NCBI GenBank assembly: GCA_902472225.1
Contig: CABRNB010000097.1
Location: 1 to 10,380 of the forward strand
Length of the DNA stretch: 10,380 nt
Origin: Caccousia sp900752115
Lineage (GTDB): Bacteria > Bacillota > Clostridia > Oscillospirales > Acutalibacteraceae
Direction of reading: 5' to 3'
Both the position numbers and the translations under genes were made by a program. Below the pieces are notes generated by a model that was not told where the DNA came from, did no database searches, and worked only from the letters and a program-made list of their open reading frames with translations. Positions 1-5,785 of this stretch are shown here, one piece after another (the first letter of the stretch is position 1; each line of letters opens with the position of its first letter).

Positions 1-300
1 CCTGACCCCGGTCCGGCTGCCGCCGAGATCCAAAAGCTGCTGATCGATCCAGTCGGGAATCTCGATGGAGGAAAGCTCCTGCTGCTTTCGGCTCAGCTGC
101 GGCAGAACAGGAAGAGGAGAGCCCTCTCCGCCGGAGAAAAGCGCGGGCAGGAGAAAGAACAGGAGTCCGCACAAAAAGAAACAGGTGATAACGGTGGTGA
201 CAAGGACAATGCGCCGCCGTCTCCGTTTCTCGCGTCGAAGCTGCGCACGGCTGGGATGTGGTTCTTCCCAAAACTCCTCCTCCGGCCGGTATGAATTCAT
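1..300 (-). CDS. Membrane-anchored secreted protein, probable N-acetylmuramoyl-L-alanine amidase (N-terminal part)
   Basis: Only the first 100 codons are in the window; the gene runs off its left edge. The ATG at 300 is preceded by a strong AAAGGAGG site 7 nt upstream, which fixes the start. Residues 1-28 are charged and very arginine-rich (REKRRRR), then about residues 29-53 form one hydrophobic segment (IVLVTTVITCFFLCGLLFFL), so this is a type II signal anchor with the rest outside. The extracellular start has the stretch IPDWIDQQLL followed by GGSRTGVR. That resembles the linker leading into amidase_2-type cell-wall amidases of Clostridia (P-WI-x-LL...SRPG), which is the basis for the family guess. 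The catalytic domain is outside the window, so the function is an inference. The gene is divergent from mrp; I see only a poor promoter candidate for it between 301 and 425. Confidence 0.6.
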   Translation of the reverse strand, partial: MNSYRPEEEFWEEPHPSRAQLRREKRRRRRIVLVTTVITCFFLCGLLFFLLPALFSGGEGSPLPVLPQLSRKQQELSSIEIPDWIDQQLLDLGGSRTGVR

Positions 301-425
301 AACAACTCCTCCTTTCGTGATCCAGAAAAGGGACACAAATCGTTTCAGGTTCCATAAATAAGACGGAAAAAGACGTTGAAAGGTTGCACGGTCCGCAAAA
401 CTTCCCGCTCTCCGCTGGCCTTACA

Positions 426-454
426 TTGACAAACGGGCCGCACCCTCGTATAAT
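426..454 (+). promoter_or_regulatory. Consensus sigma-A promoter of mrp
   Basis: TTGACA at 426-431 and TATAAT at 449-454 are separated by exactly 17 bp, a perfect match to the housekeeping consensus. Transcription should start near 461, giving a leader of about 115 nt before the mrp ATG at 578. No operator-like repeat overlaps it, so high constitutive initiation is expected unless control acts in the leader. Confidence 0.85.
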
Positions 455-463
455 CAAATAGAG

Positions 464-560
464 ACCCCGGCGCGCAGGGCCCAGAGCGGCTTCTGTCCGC
501 CGGGGTGCGCCTGTCGGAATCCGGGGAACAGGCATGATTATGGAGTGCGCCCACGGGCGC
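464..560 (+). promoter_or_regulatory. Structured 5' leader of mrp with competing hairpins
   Basis: Three inverted repeats lie in the transcribed leader. The first is 464-472 with 498-506 (ACCCCGGCG/CGCCGGGGT, 9 perfect pairs), with an inner 482-486/491-495 pairing. The second is 509-514 with 528-533 (GCCTGT/ACAGGC), with an inner CGG-AAT-CCG hairpin. The third is 547-551 with 556-560 (GCGCC/GGCGC), directly before the purine-rich GGAAAGG at 561-567. Alternative pairings exist: 465-470 with 521-526, and 507-511 with 556-560. No U-run follows, so it is not a plain terminator. I recognise no known riboswitch or RNA class in it. High GC alone produces chance pairings, so function is only suggested. 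Confidence 0.4.
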
Positions 561-577
561 GGAAAGGCGTGAAGGAA

Positions 578-1423
578 ATGAGCGAAGGATGCAGCCACGA
601 TTGTGAGCACTGCAGCGAAAATTGCGGCGAGCGCAAGATGCGCCCGGAAGATTTTTTGGAAAAGCCCCATGCGATGAGCAGCATTAAAAAAGTCATTGGC
701 GTCGTCAGCGGTAAGGGCGGCGTTGGCAAGAGCCTCGTTACTTCCCTGATGGCGGTGGAGATGAACCGGCGCGGCGCGCATGCCGCGATTCTTGACGCGG
801 ATGTGACCGGCCCCTCCATCCCGAAGGCGTTTGGCGTTCATCAGCGCGCGATGGGGAACGATCTCGGTCTCCTGCCGGTGAAAACAAAGACAGGGATCGA
901 TATCATGTCCGTCAACCTCCTGCTTGACGACGAGTGCGCTCCGGTGGTCTGGCGCGGCCCGATCATTGCGAACACGGTCAAGCAGTTCTGGACAGAGGTC
1001 ATCTGGAGCGACGTGGACTATATGTTTGTGGACATGCCTCCCGGAACGGGCGACGTGCCGCTCACGGTGTTCCAGAGCATTCCGCTTGACGGCATCATCA
1101 TTGTCACTTCGCCGCAGGAGCTTGTCGCGATGATCGTTTCGAAGGCAGTCAACATGGCGCAGATGATGAACGTGCCGATTGTTGGTATTGTGGAGAACAT
1201 GAGCTATGTCAAATGCCCGGACTGCGGGCGTGAGATTCGCGTGTTCGGTGAGAGCCATGTGGAGGAGGTTGCCGCGAAGTACGGCCTCAAGCTCCTTGGC
1301 CGTCTGCCGATGGATCCCGAGATGGCGAAAAACTGCGACGTCGGTCTGGTGGAGCTCTGCCATACGGAGGGCCTGCACACGGCTGCCGATGCGGTAGAGG
1401 CGCTCGAAGCCAAGCAGAAATAA
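578..1423 (+). CDS. mrp: Mrp/NBP35 family P-loop ATPase, iron-sulfur cluster carrier
   Basis: A cytosolic MinD-like ATPase of 281 residues thought to bind and transfer Fe-S clusters to apoproteins. The deviant Walker A GKGGVGKS is at residues 45-52, followed by LDADVTGPSIP at 72-82, the switch motif DMPPGTGD at 152-159, and the family CxxC (CPDC) at 213-216, which holds the bridging cluster at the dimer interface. The N-terminus adds a compact C-x3-C-x2-C-x3-C group (C5, C9, C12, C16), a form I associate with clostridial Mrp proteins and likely a second metal site. I chose the ATG at 578 because the protein then begins MSEGCSHDC, as relatives do; an in-frame GTG at 545 would add 11 unlikely residues. 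The gene is a single-gene unit between its own promoter and terminator, divergent from the putative amidase and convergent with vanT. Confidence 0.93.
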   Translation: MSEGCSHDCEHCSENCGERKMRPEDFLEKPHAMSSIKKVIGVVSGKGGVGKSLVTSLMAVEMNRRGAHAAILDADVTGPSIPKAFGVHQRAMGNDLGLLPVKTKTGIDIMSVNLLLDDECAPVVWRGPIIANTVKQFWTEVIWSDVDYMFVDMPPGTGDVPLTVFQSIPLDGIIIVTSPQELVAMIVSKAVNMAQMMNVPIVGIVENMSYVKCPDCGREIRVFGESHVEEVAAKYGLKLLGRLPMDPEMAKNCDVGLVELCHTEGLHTAADAVEALEAKQK

Positions 1424-1443
1424 ACGGCAATTCCGAATTTTAG

Positions 1444-1481
1444 GCCCGCCGGTTCCCGTACAGGGAGCCGGCGGGCTTTTT
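1444..1481 (+). terminator. Intrinsic terminator of mrp
   Basis: A 14-bp stem (1444-1457 with 1463-1476, one G-U pair) with a 5-nt loop is followed by TTTTT at 1477-1481, 20 bp after the mrp stop. On the minus strand the same hairpin starts 7 nt past the vanT stop but is followed by CCTAAAATTC rather than a U-run, so it should end the van transcript poorly. Confidence 0.9.
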
Positions 1482-1483
1482 GC

Positions 1484-2845
1484 TTACTGCTGACGTATGA
1501 TGAGTCCCAGCCGGCTCCCAAGGCGGGAAAGAATTTCGTTGGAAATGGTGCCGCACCGTCCCGCGACCTCCTCGACCGTGATGCGTTCTCCGCCGTCTTC
1601 TCCGATCAAGGTGATAATGTCGCCGCCGCGGACTTCTCCGGCGTCCGTTGCATCGATCAAAAGCTGATCCATACACAGCCGTCCAACGATCGGCACGCGC
1701 ACGCCATGCAGCAGAACCTCGCCGCCTCGTTCGGGCAGATCGCGGGGGAGCCCGTCGGCATAGCCGATGGCGGCGGCCGCAAGCAGTGTGGGGCGTGAAG
1801 CCGTGAATGCGAGACCGTATCCGGCGCGTTCGCCCGCTTCAAGCCGCCGGACAGAGGCGATCCGTGCCCGCAGGGAGAGGACAGGACGAAGACCGCAGCT
1901 CTCGTCGCGTTCCCCGGAGGTTTCCCACGCACCGAAGAGGGCGAGGCCGGGTCGCGCATGAGAGCAGGGCTGAGGACGCAGGCACAGGAGGCCGGCACTT
2001 GCCAGCAAATGGGTTTCTCCTACCGGGCATCCACAGGCGCGCAGTGCCTCCGCAAGGCGGAGAAATGTGTCGGTCTGCCGGGCAGTGAACGCCTCATCGG
2101 ACGGCTCAAAGCTGTTTGCGGCGCATAGGTGAGAGAAGAGACCGGTGAAGCGAAGACGCGGCAAACGGTAGATTCGCCGAAAGGATGCAAGCTCTGAAGC
2201 CGGAACGCCGAGACGGTGCATTCCCGTGTCTGCTGCAAGCTGAACCCGGACGCGCCTTCCCTGGGCGGCAAGCTGGCGCGCGTACGGTTCGTCCACTACG
2301 GCCTGGGTCAGCCGCCAGCGAACGAGGAGGCCCGCCTCGGACGGCGGCGTGTAGCCGAGGATCAGGATAGTGCCGCGTATAAACGCTTTGCGCAGCGCAA
2401 TTCCCTCGCTGAGCGTTGCGACGGCAAATGAGCGTACGCTGCAGCGGCGCAGCGCACGGGCACAGGGGACGGCTCCGTGGCCGTAGGCGTCGGCCTTGAG
2501 CACGGCCATAAGCGCGCAGTGCGGTCCAGCCTGCTGTTTGAGCAGGGCTGCGTTGGATGTGAGCGCGCGCAGGTCAATCTCGCGCCAGGCCCGGCCGTTT
2601 TCCGCCGGACGTTCCGGCGCCAGCAGAGCGGCAGCGAGCGCGGGAAGGGAAGTGAGCAGCACAACGGCGAGAAAATGAAGAAAGCTGTTGTGCACCAGGT
2701 GTTTTTCCAGGCCGAGCAGCTCCGCGCCTCCCCGGACCAGTACGATGCTCCACGGGTGCAGCACATAGAAAACAGCGGAAAAACGGCGGGTTTGTCCTGC
2801 CCGCCATTTACGGAGAGCAGCAGAGAGAAGAGAAGGACGGCGCAC
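1484..2845 (-). CDS. vanT: VanT serine racemase, C-terminal racemase half (separated by a frameshift)
   Basis: Fold-type III PLP racemase domain, about residues 86-453 of this frame, the usual 370-residue length of alanine racemases. The PLP lysine is K117 in KADAYGHG; the catalytic tyrosine region is GYG at 342-344, with ARPGLALFG, GYADG at 361-365 and CMDQ at 391-394. In GTISNEI, Asn436 takes the place of the tyrosine (Tyr354 of Bacillus alanine racemase) that alanine racemases carry; VanT serine racemases have Asn there, so L-Ser to D-Ser is the likely reaction. Residues 22-75 (SAVFYVLHPW, then a hydrophobic stretch) are the tail of the VanT membrane domain, whose remainder lies in another frame upstream. 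The GTG at 2845 has no ribosome site and is only the frame limit, so this is the second half of a broken 691-residue VanT rather than a free-standing alr. Confidence 0.8.
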   Translation of the reverse strand: MRRPSLLSAALRKWRAGQTRRFSAVFYVLHPWSIVLVRGGAELLGLEKHLVHNSFLHFLAVVLLTSLPALAAALLAPERPAENGRAWREIDLRALTSNAALLKQQAGPHCALMAVLKADAYGHGAVPCARALRRCSVRSFAVATLSEGIALRKAFIRGTILILGYTPPSEAGLLVRWRLTQAVVDEPYARQLAAQGRRVRVQLAADTGMHRLGVPASELASFRRIYRLPRLRFTGLFSHLCAANSFEPSDEAFTARQTDTFLRLAEALRACGCPVGETHLLASAGLLCLRPQPCSHARPGLALFGAWETSGERDESCGLRPVLSLRARIASVRRLEAGERAGYGLAFTASRPTLLAAAAIGYADGLPRDLPERGGEVLLHGVRVPIVGRLCMDQLLIDATDAGEVRGGDIITLIGEDGGERITVEEVAGRCGTISNEILSRLGSRLGLIIRQQ

Positions 2846-3558
2846 AGCGGCAGGAGAAGATACATGCTGTCATGGCGCTGCCAGCCTGCCGCCCGCAGGA
2901 GAAAGGCTTCAAGGCTCATGCCCGCAAGCGCGAGCACAAGGGCCGGAAGACACAGCCGGGGGCTGCGCCGCTTTGCGTATGCGCCGAGCAGCAGGAAGAG
3001 AGGAGCAAAGAAGATCCCGTTTCTGGTGTAGGAAAAGACGCTGAACAGCGCGTCGTAAAACGCTTTTGAGGCGGGATGCGTGAAGAGAAGACCGTAATAG
3101 CTGTCGCCGCCGAGCCCGACGAGGTACAGGAGCGACGCTGCAGCGAGTCCGGCTCTCTGCCCCAGACGGCTGAGCAGAAACGCGACAACGGATCCGAGTA
3201 AAACGGCGGGAAAATACCACAGATGGTAAAACGTGCCGTCAAGAAAAACGCCGCGCACCACGTCTTCCCAGCTCGTCAGTTGACGGGCGTAAATATTCAG
3301 AGGCAGATAGAGAACGATCGCACCGAGATACAGCAGTCCCGTTTTTTTCAAAAAGCGGGGGAGGTTCCGGAAGTCCGAACGTCCGAGAAAATACCCTGTG
3401 ACGAGAAAGAAAAACGGCACGGCCAGCCGGGCGAGGACGCGCGTCAGCCAGAAGTCCCCGTCCGCTGTGTACGTGGTCAGCGGAGAGGTATGGATGGCCG
3501 CCACGAGCACCGCCGCCGCGACACGGAACCGGTCCAGGGCGGGCGTCTTCGCTTTCAT
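2362..3558 (-). CDS. vanT: VanT serine racemase, N-terminal membrane half (frame breaks before the racemase domain)
   Basis: The first 249 or so residues are an acyltransferase-3-like membrane domain: it opens ALDRFRVAAAVLVAAIHTS, continues AVPFFFLVTGYFLG, and has about eight hydrophobic segments (near 11-23, 42-58, 73-88, 116-130, 137-149, 182-193, 203-220, 232-249). VanT proteins use this domain for membrane anchoring and probable L-Ser uptake. The start is certain: ATG at 3558 overlaps the vanXY stop as ATGA, with GGAGG 7 nt upstream. After about residue 250 the reading continues as cysteine- and arginine-rich junk to a stop at 2362, while the true continuation is in the other frame. With one base restored the gene runs 3558-1484, 692 codons including stop, close to known VanT lengths of about 700. 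Confidence 0.8.
   Translation of the reverse strand: MKAKTPALDRFRVAAAVLVAAIHTSPLTTYTADGDFWLTRVLARLAVPFFFLVTGYFLGRSDFRNLPRFLKKTGLLYLGAIVLYLPLNIYARQLTSWEDVVRGVFLDGTFYHLWYFPAVLLGSVVAFLLSRLGQRAGLAAASLLYLVGLGGDSYYGLLFTHPASKAFYDALFSVFSYTRNGIFFAPLFLLLGAYAKRRSPRLCLPALVLALAGMSLEAFLLRAAGWQRHDSMYLLLPLCAVLLFSLLLSVNGGQDKPAVFPLFSMCCTRGASYWSGEARSCSAWKNTWCTTAFFIFSPLCCSLPFPRSLPLCWRRNVRRKTAGPGARLTCARSHPTQPCSNSRLDRTARLWPCSRPTPTATEPSPVPVRCAAAAYAHLPSQRSARELRCAKRLYAALS
2779..2814 (-). other. Frameshift junction inside vanT
   Basis: The membrane frame is convincing down to LLFSLLLS (serine codon 2814-2812). The other frame is convincing from SAVFYVLHPWSIV (serine codon 2779-2777), a motif expected near the end of the VanT membrane domain. 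Joining them needs one base more than is present. The interval contains several short homopolymers, including a run of five T on the coding strand (2783-2779) where loss of one T would suffice. RRFSAVFYVLHP in the second frame looks more family-like than the first frame just before it, which favours a site nearer 2814. Confidence 0.75.
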
Positions 3559-4292
3559 GCGATCTCCTCCCGCACCGTGAGCAGAAATCCCCCGTCGTTG
3601 TCTCCCGAGACGGTGAAGCGCACTGCAAGCGGCAGCGTTACGCCATCCTTTCCGCAGCCTATCCGAAAGATACGCACAGCGCCGCCCCGGTATGCGATCC
3701 GCAGGCCGCCTTCACGCAGCAGCTCCAGATATTCCTCCAGACAGAGGCCGCGCTCGGTCATAATCTGCGCGTGCGGCGTGCCGACGTAGCGGAAGTGCCA
3801 TGGCTCGCAGGCGATTCCCGTGACGGCTTCCTTCCCGGCCGGGTATCGCTCGATCCAGCCAAAGAACGGGGCAAGGCGGCGGAATTCTCCGCATACGCCG
3901 TCGCGGGGGAAATCGGGCCGGATGAAATCGATCGAGGGCGAGGCGGCGGCCAGGTCGATCGCAAGGCCCGTTTCGTGCTCACTGCAGCCGGGCAGGGCCA
4001 CGTAGCTTCTTGTGAACGCTTCGCCGTTTTCGCGCATGGAGTCGTCCCAAATCTGACGTTGTTCCTCCCGGCTTCTCCAGCCGGAGACGGCGACAATTTT
4101 TCCCTGCGCTCCGGCGGCCCGGACGCACGCGGTCAGCATGCGGGCGGCGCGCCGTTCCAGCAGAACGCCGTCCTGTCCGGGAAGAGCGGGGGCGAGGCGC
4201 GGCGTGGGCTGCGGCGGCAGCGGGTGGGATGCGTTGACCAGAATCAGCGGTCCGCGTCCCGTATCTTCACGGGTGTAAACCTGGCCTCTCAT
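3555..4292 (-). CDS. vanXY: VanXY bifunctional D,D-dipeptidase / D,D-carboxypeptidase
   Basis: Zinc peptidase of family M15B, 245 residues, with no signal peptide or membrane segment, which separates VanXY (cytosolic) from anchored VanY. It hydrolyses D-Ala-D-Ala and trims the last D-Ala from UDP-muramyl-pentapeptide, leaving D-Ser-ended precursors to dominate. Motifs: SGWRSREEQRQIW at 70-82, the zinc motif SEHETGLAID at 104-113 (ligands H106 and D113), and EPWHFRYVG at 163-171 (catalytic E163, ligand H166). The wording VALPGCSEH and EPWHFRYVG is close to enterococcal VanXY. About 70 residues follow the catalytic core, an extension over VanXYC but near the length of VanXYG. The ATG at 4292 overlaps the vanG stop as ATGA with GGAGG upstream, and its own stop overlaps the vanT ATG the same way, so translation is coupled. 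Confidence 0.92.
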   Translation of the reverse strand: MRGQVYTREDTGRGPLILVNASHPLPPQPTPRLAPALPGQDGVLLERRAARMLTACVRAAGAQGKIVAVSGWRSREEQRQIWDDSMRENGEAFTRSYVALPGCSEHETGLAIDLAAASPSIDFIRPDFPRDGVCGEFRRLAPFFGWIERYPAGKEAVTGIACEPWHFRYVGTPHAQIMTERGLCLEEYLELLREGGLRIAYRGGAVRIFRIGCGKDGVTLPLAVRFTVSGDNDGGFLLTVREEIA

Positions 4293-5500
4293 GCTGTCAC
4301 CTCCAGCTTCTGTCCGGAGACCTGTACGCTTTTTTCAGCATTCTCTCCGGAATGGCTTTTTTGCACGGGAAGAGGCGCACGCTTCTCCGTCTGCCGTGGG
4401 GCGTTTCCCGGCGCGGCGTTTTGCCGTTCTTCCTCTTTTGCGCATTCGCAGGAAGCGTCCTCAAATGCCAACGCAATCAGGCGGTTGACAAGACGGTCGA
4501 ACGAAACGCCGACGGCCTTCATCATGGAAGGAAAGCGGCTGTGCGAGGTGAATCCCGGAATCGTGTTGACCTCGTTGAAGAGAATGGTTCCGTCGGGCGT
4601 CAAAAAGAGATCAACGCGCGCAAAGCCGCGGCAGCCGAGGGCACGGTAGACGGTCTTCGCCGCGCGGGCGGCTTCCTCTTCTTTTTCGGGGGAGATTCGA
4701 GCCGGACAATGAATTTTGGAGGTCTTGAGCGTGTACTTTTCTTCGTAATCAAAGAAGCCTGCCGAAAGTTCGATTTCGTCTACCCGTCCGGTGACGAGCT
4801 TATTGTTTCCTACAACGGCGCAGCCGATTTCGAAGCCGGGAACAGCTTCCTCAAGCAGAATCTCCGTGTCATGCAGGAAAGCCTTTTCAACGGCTTCGCG
4901 CAGCTCCGAGGGACGCGCCGCGCGGCTCACGCCGAAGGAGGAACCGGAGCGCACCGGCTTGACAAACAACGGCCAGCCGAGCGACTCCGCCGCCCGCTCC
5001 ATGACGGAGAATTCCTCGCCGCGCTCAAAGACGATTCCGCGCGGGGACGGTACCCCGGCAAGGGCGGCGAGGCGGTGCGCCCTGTCCTTGTCCATCCCGA
5101 GAGCGCTGGCGAGCGTGCCGCAGCCGACGATCGGGATTCCGGCCAGTTCCAGCAGTCCCTGCAGTGTGCCGTCCTCGCCGTTTTTGCCGTGCAGGACGGG
5201 AAAAGCAGCGTCGATTGGGAGAAAACGCTGTTTTTTACCGAGCAGCAGCAGACCGGGACACGTGCGATCGGGGGAGAGGACGCACGGAACACAGCCGGGG
5301 TCGCGCTCCCAGGAGCCGTCCGGCAGCCGGTCCGGGTTGCCGGGGAAGAAGCGCCACGCCCCCTCCCGGGTGATGCCGATGGCCAGCGGGAGATATTGCT
5401 CGCGATTGATCGCCCGCAGTACCGCCTGTGCGGACTGCAGGGATACGGAATGTTCCGTGGAACAGCCGCCGAAGAGGACGGCAATCGTTTTTTGACTCAT
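4289..5500 (-). CDS. vanG: VanG-type D-alanine--D-serine ligase with an extra C-terminal tail
   Basis: ATP-grasp ligase making the D-Ala-D-Ser dipeptide in the cytosol. Visible motifs: LFGGCSTEHSVSLQSA at 9-24 (E16 for the first D-Ala), LHGKNGEDGTLQG at 102-114, FVKPVRSGSSFGVS at 178-191, the omega-loop FFDYEEKYTLKTSKIH at 248-263, and FNEVNTIPGFTSHSR at 307-321 (Mg-binding E and N). The EKY loop rules out a VanA/VanB D-Ala-D-Lac ligase; choosing D-Ser over a housekeeping D-Ala-D-Ala role rests on the van operon context. ATG at 5500 is chosen over an ORF extension to 5539 because AAGGAGG lies just upstream and MSQKTIAVLFGG is the family start. At 403 residues it is about 54 longer than VanG (about 349); residues 350-403 are a hydrophilic E/K/Q/P/S-rich tail. 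Confidence 0.9.
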   Translation of the reverse strand: MSQKTIAVLFGGCSTEHSVSLQSAQAVLRAINREQYLPLAIGITREGAWRFFPGNPDRLPDGSWERDPGCVPCVLSPDRTCPGLLLLGKKQRFLPIDAAFPVLHGKNGEDGTLQGLLELAGIPIVGCGTLASALGMDKDRAHRLAALAGVPSPRGIVFERGEEFSVMERAAESLGWPLFVKPVRSGSSFGVSRAARPSELREAVEKAFLHDTEILLEEAVPGFEIGCAVVGNNKLVTGRVDEIELSAGFFDYEEKYTLKTSKIHCPARISPEKEEEAARAAKTVYRALGCRGFARVDLFLTPDGTILFNEVNTIPGFTSHSRFPSMMKAVGVSFDRLVNRLIALAFEDASCECAKEEERQNAAPGNAPRQTEKRAPLPVQKSHSGENAEKSVQVSGQKLEVTA

Positions 5501-5534
5501 CACAAATTCCTCCTTACTGGGGCTTGTATGAAAA

Positions 5535-5572
5535 ATCATAGGCGTCGTTTTTCCACAGCGGCTGTTTTCAGC
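5535..5572 (-). promoter_or_regulatory. Candidate VanR-dependent promoter of vanG-vanXY-vanT
   Basis: On the minus strand TATGAT (5540-5535) is a good -10, with transcription expected near 5528, about 28 nt before the vanG ATG. The -35 position (about 5563-5558) has no TTGACA-like sequence, as expected where an activator is required. A 12-bp palindrome GCTGAAAACAGC at 5561-5572 covers that position and is a candidate VanR operator. Confidence 0.4.
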
Positions 5573-5670
5573 GTCAAAAATGCTCGGAATCCGGCAAGAA
5601 TTCCTGCGCTTTTTACGGAAGGCTCCTCGCTCAGGGAAAATCCGACTTTTCTCTCGGTTCCAACAAGCCC

Positions 5671-5730
5671 AACGACAAAAGCCGCTTTTTTCTGCTACAA
5701 ATAGGGTAGCAAAAAAAGGCGGCTTGTTTT
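5671..5730 (-). terminator. Terminator between vanS and vanG
   Basis: A long hairpin: AAGCCGC-T6-CTGCTAC at 5679-5698 pairs with GTAGC-A7-GGCGGCTT at 5706-5725, with one bulge and a mismatch and a 7-nt loop. Read from vanS it ends in TTTTGTCGTT (to 5671); read on the plus strand it ends in GTTTTTCTC, so it may act in both directions. It splits vanRS from vanG-XY-T. Confidence 0.75.
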
Positions 5731-5785
5731 TCTCTCTTTTCTCAAGGAGATCTTGTGATTTTCGGGATAAAACCTTACGTTTTTC

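Noticed and set aside
545..577. Upstream GTG start that would extend Mrp by 11 residues
   Set aside because: The extension falls in a hairpin region and the family begins at MSEGC; ATG 578 is better.
461..577. SRP RNA or 6S RNA gene after the consensus promoter
   Set aside because: The conserved SRP GGAAG tetraloop core and the 6S central bubble are not present; the transcript leads straight into mrp.
2779..2814. Programmed -1 frameshifting in vanT
   Set aside because: No clean X-XXY-YYZ heptamer in the membrane frame; GTT-TTT-CCG fits poorly and I see no obvious pseudoknot. Mutation or sequence error is simpler, though this was not tested.
1484..2845. Reading the racemase frame as a complete housekeeping alanine racemase
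   Set aside because: It has the VanT membrane-domain tail in front, Asn at the serine-specificity position, no ribosome site at the GTG, and sits as the last gene of a van operon.
4352..5704. A 450-codon plus-strand open frame opposite vanG
   Set aside because: It mirrors the vanG codons, runs through the promoter and terminator region, and lacks any known motif.
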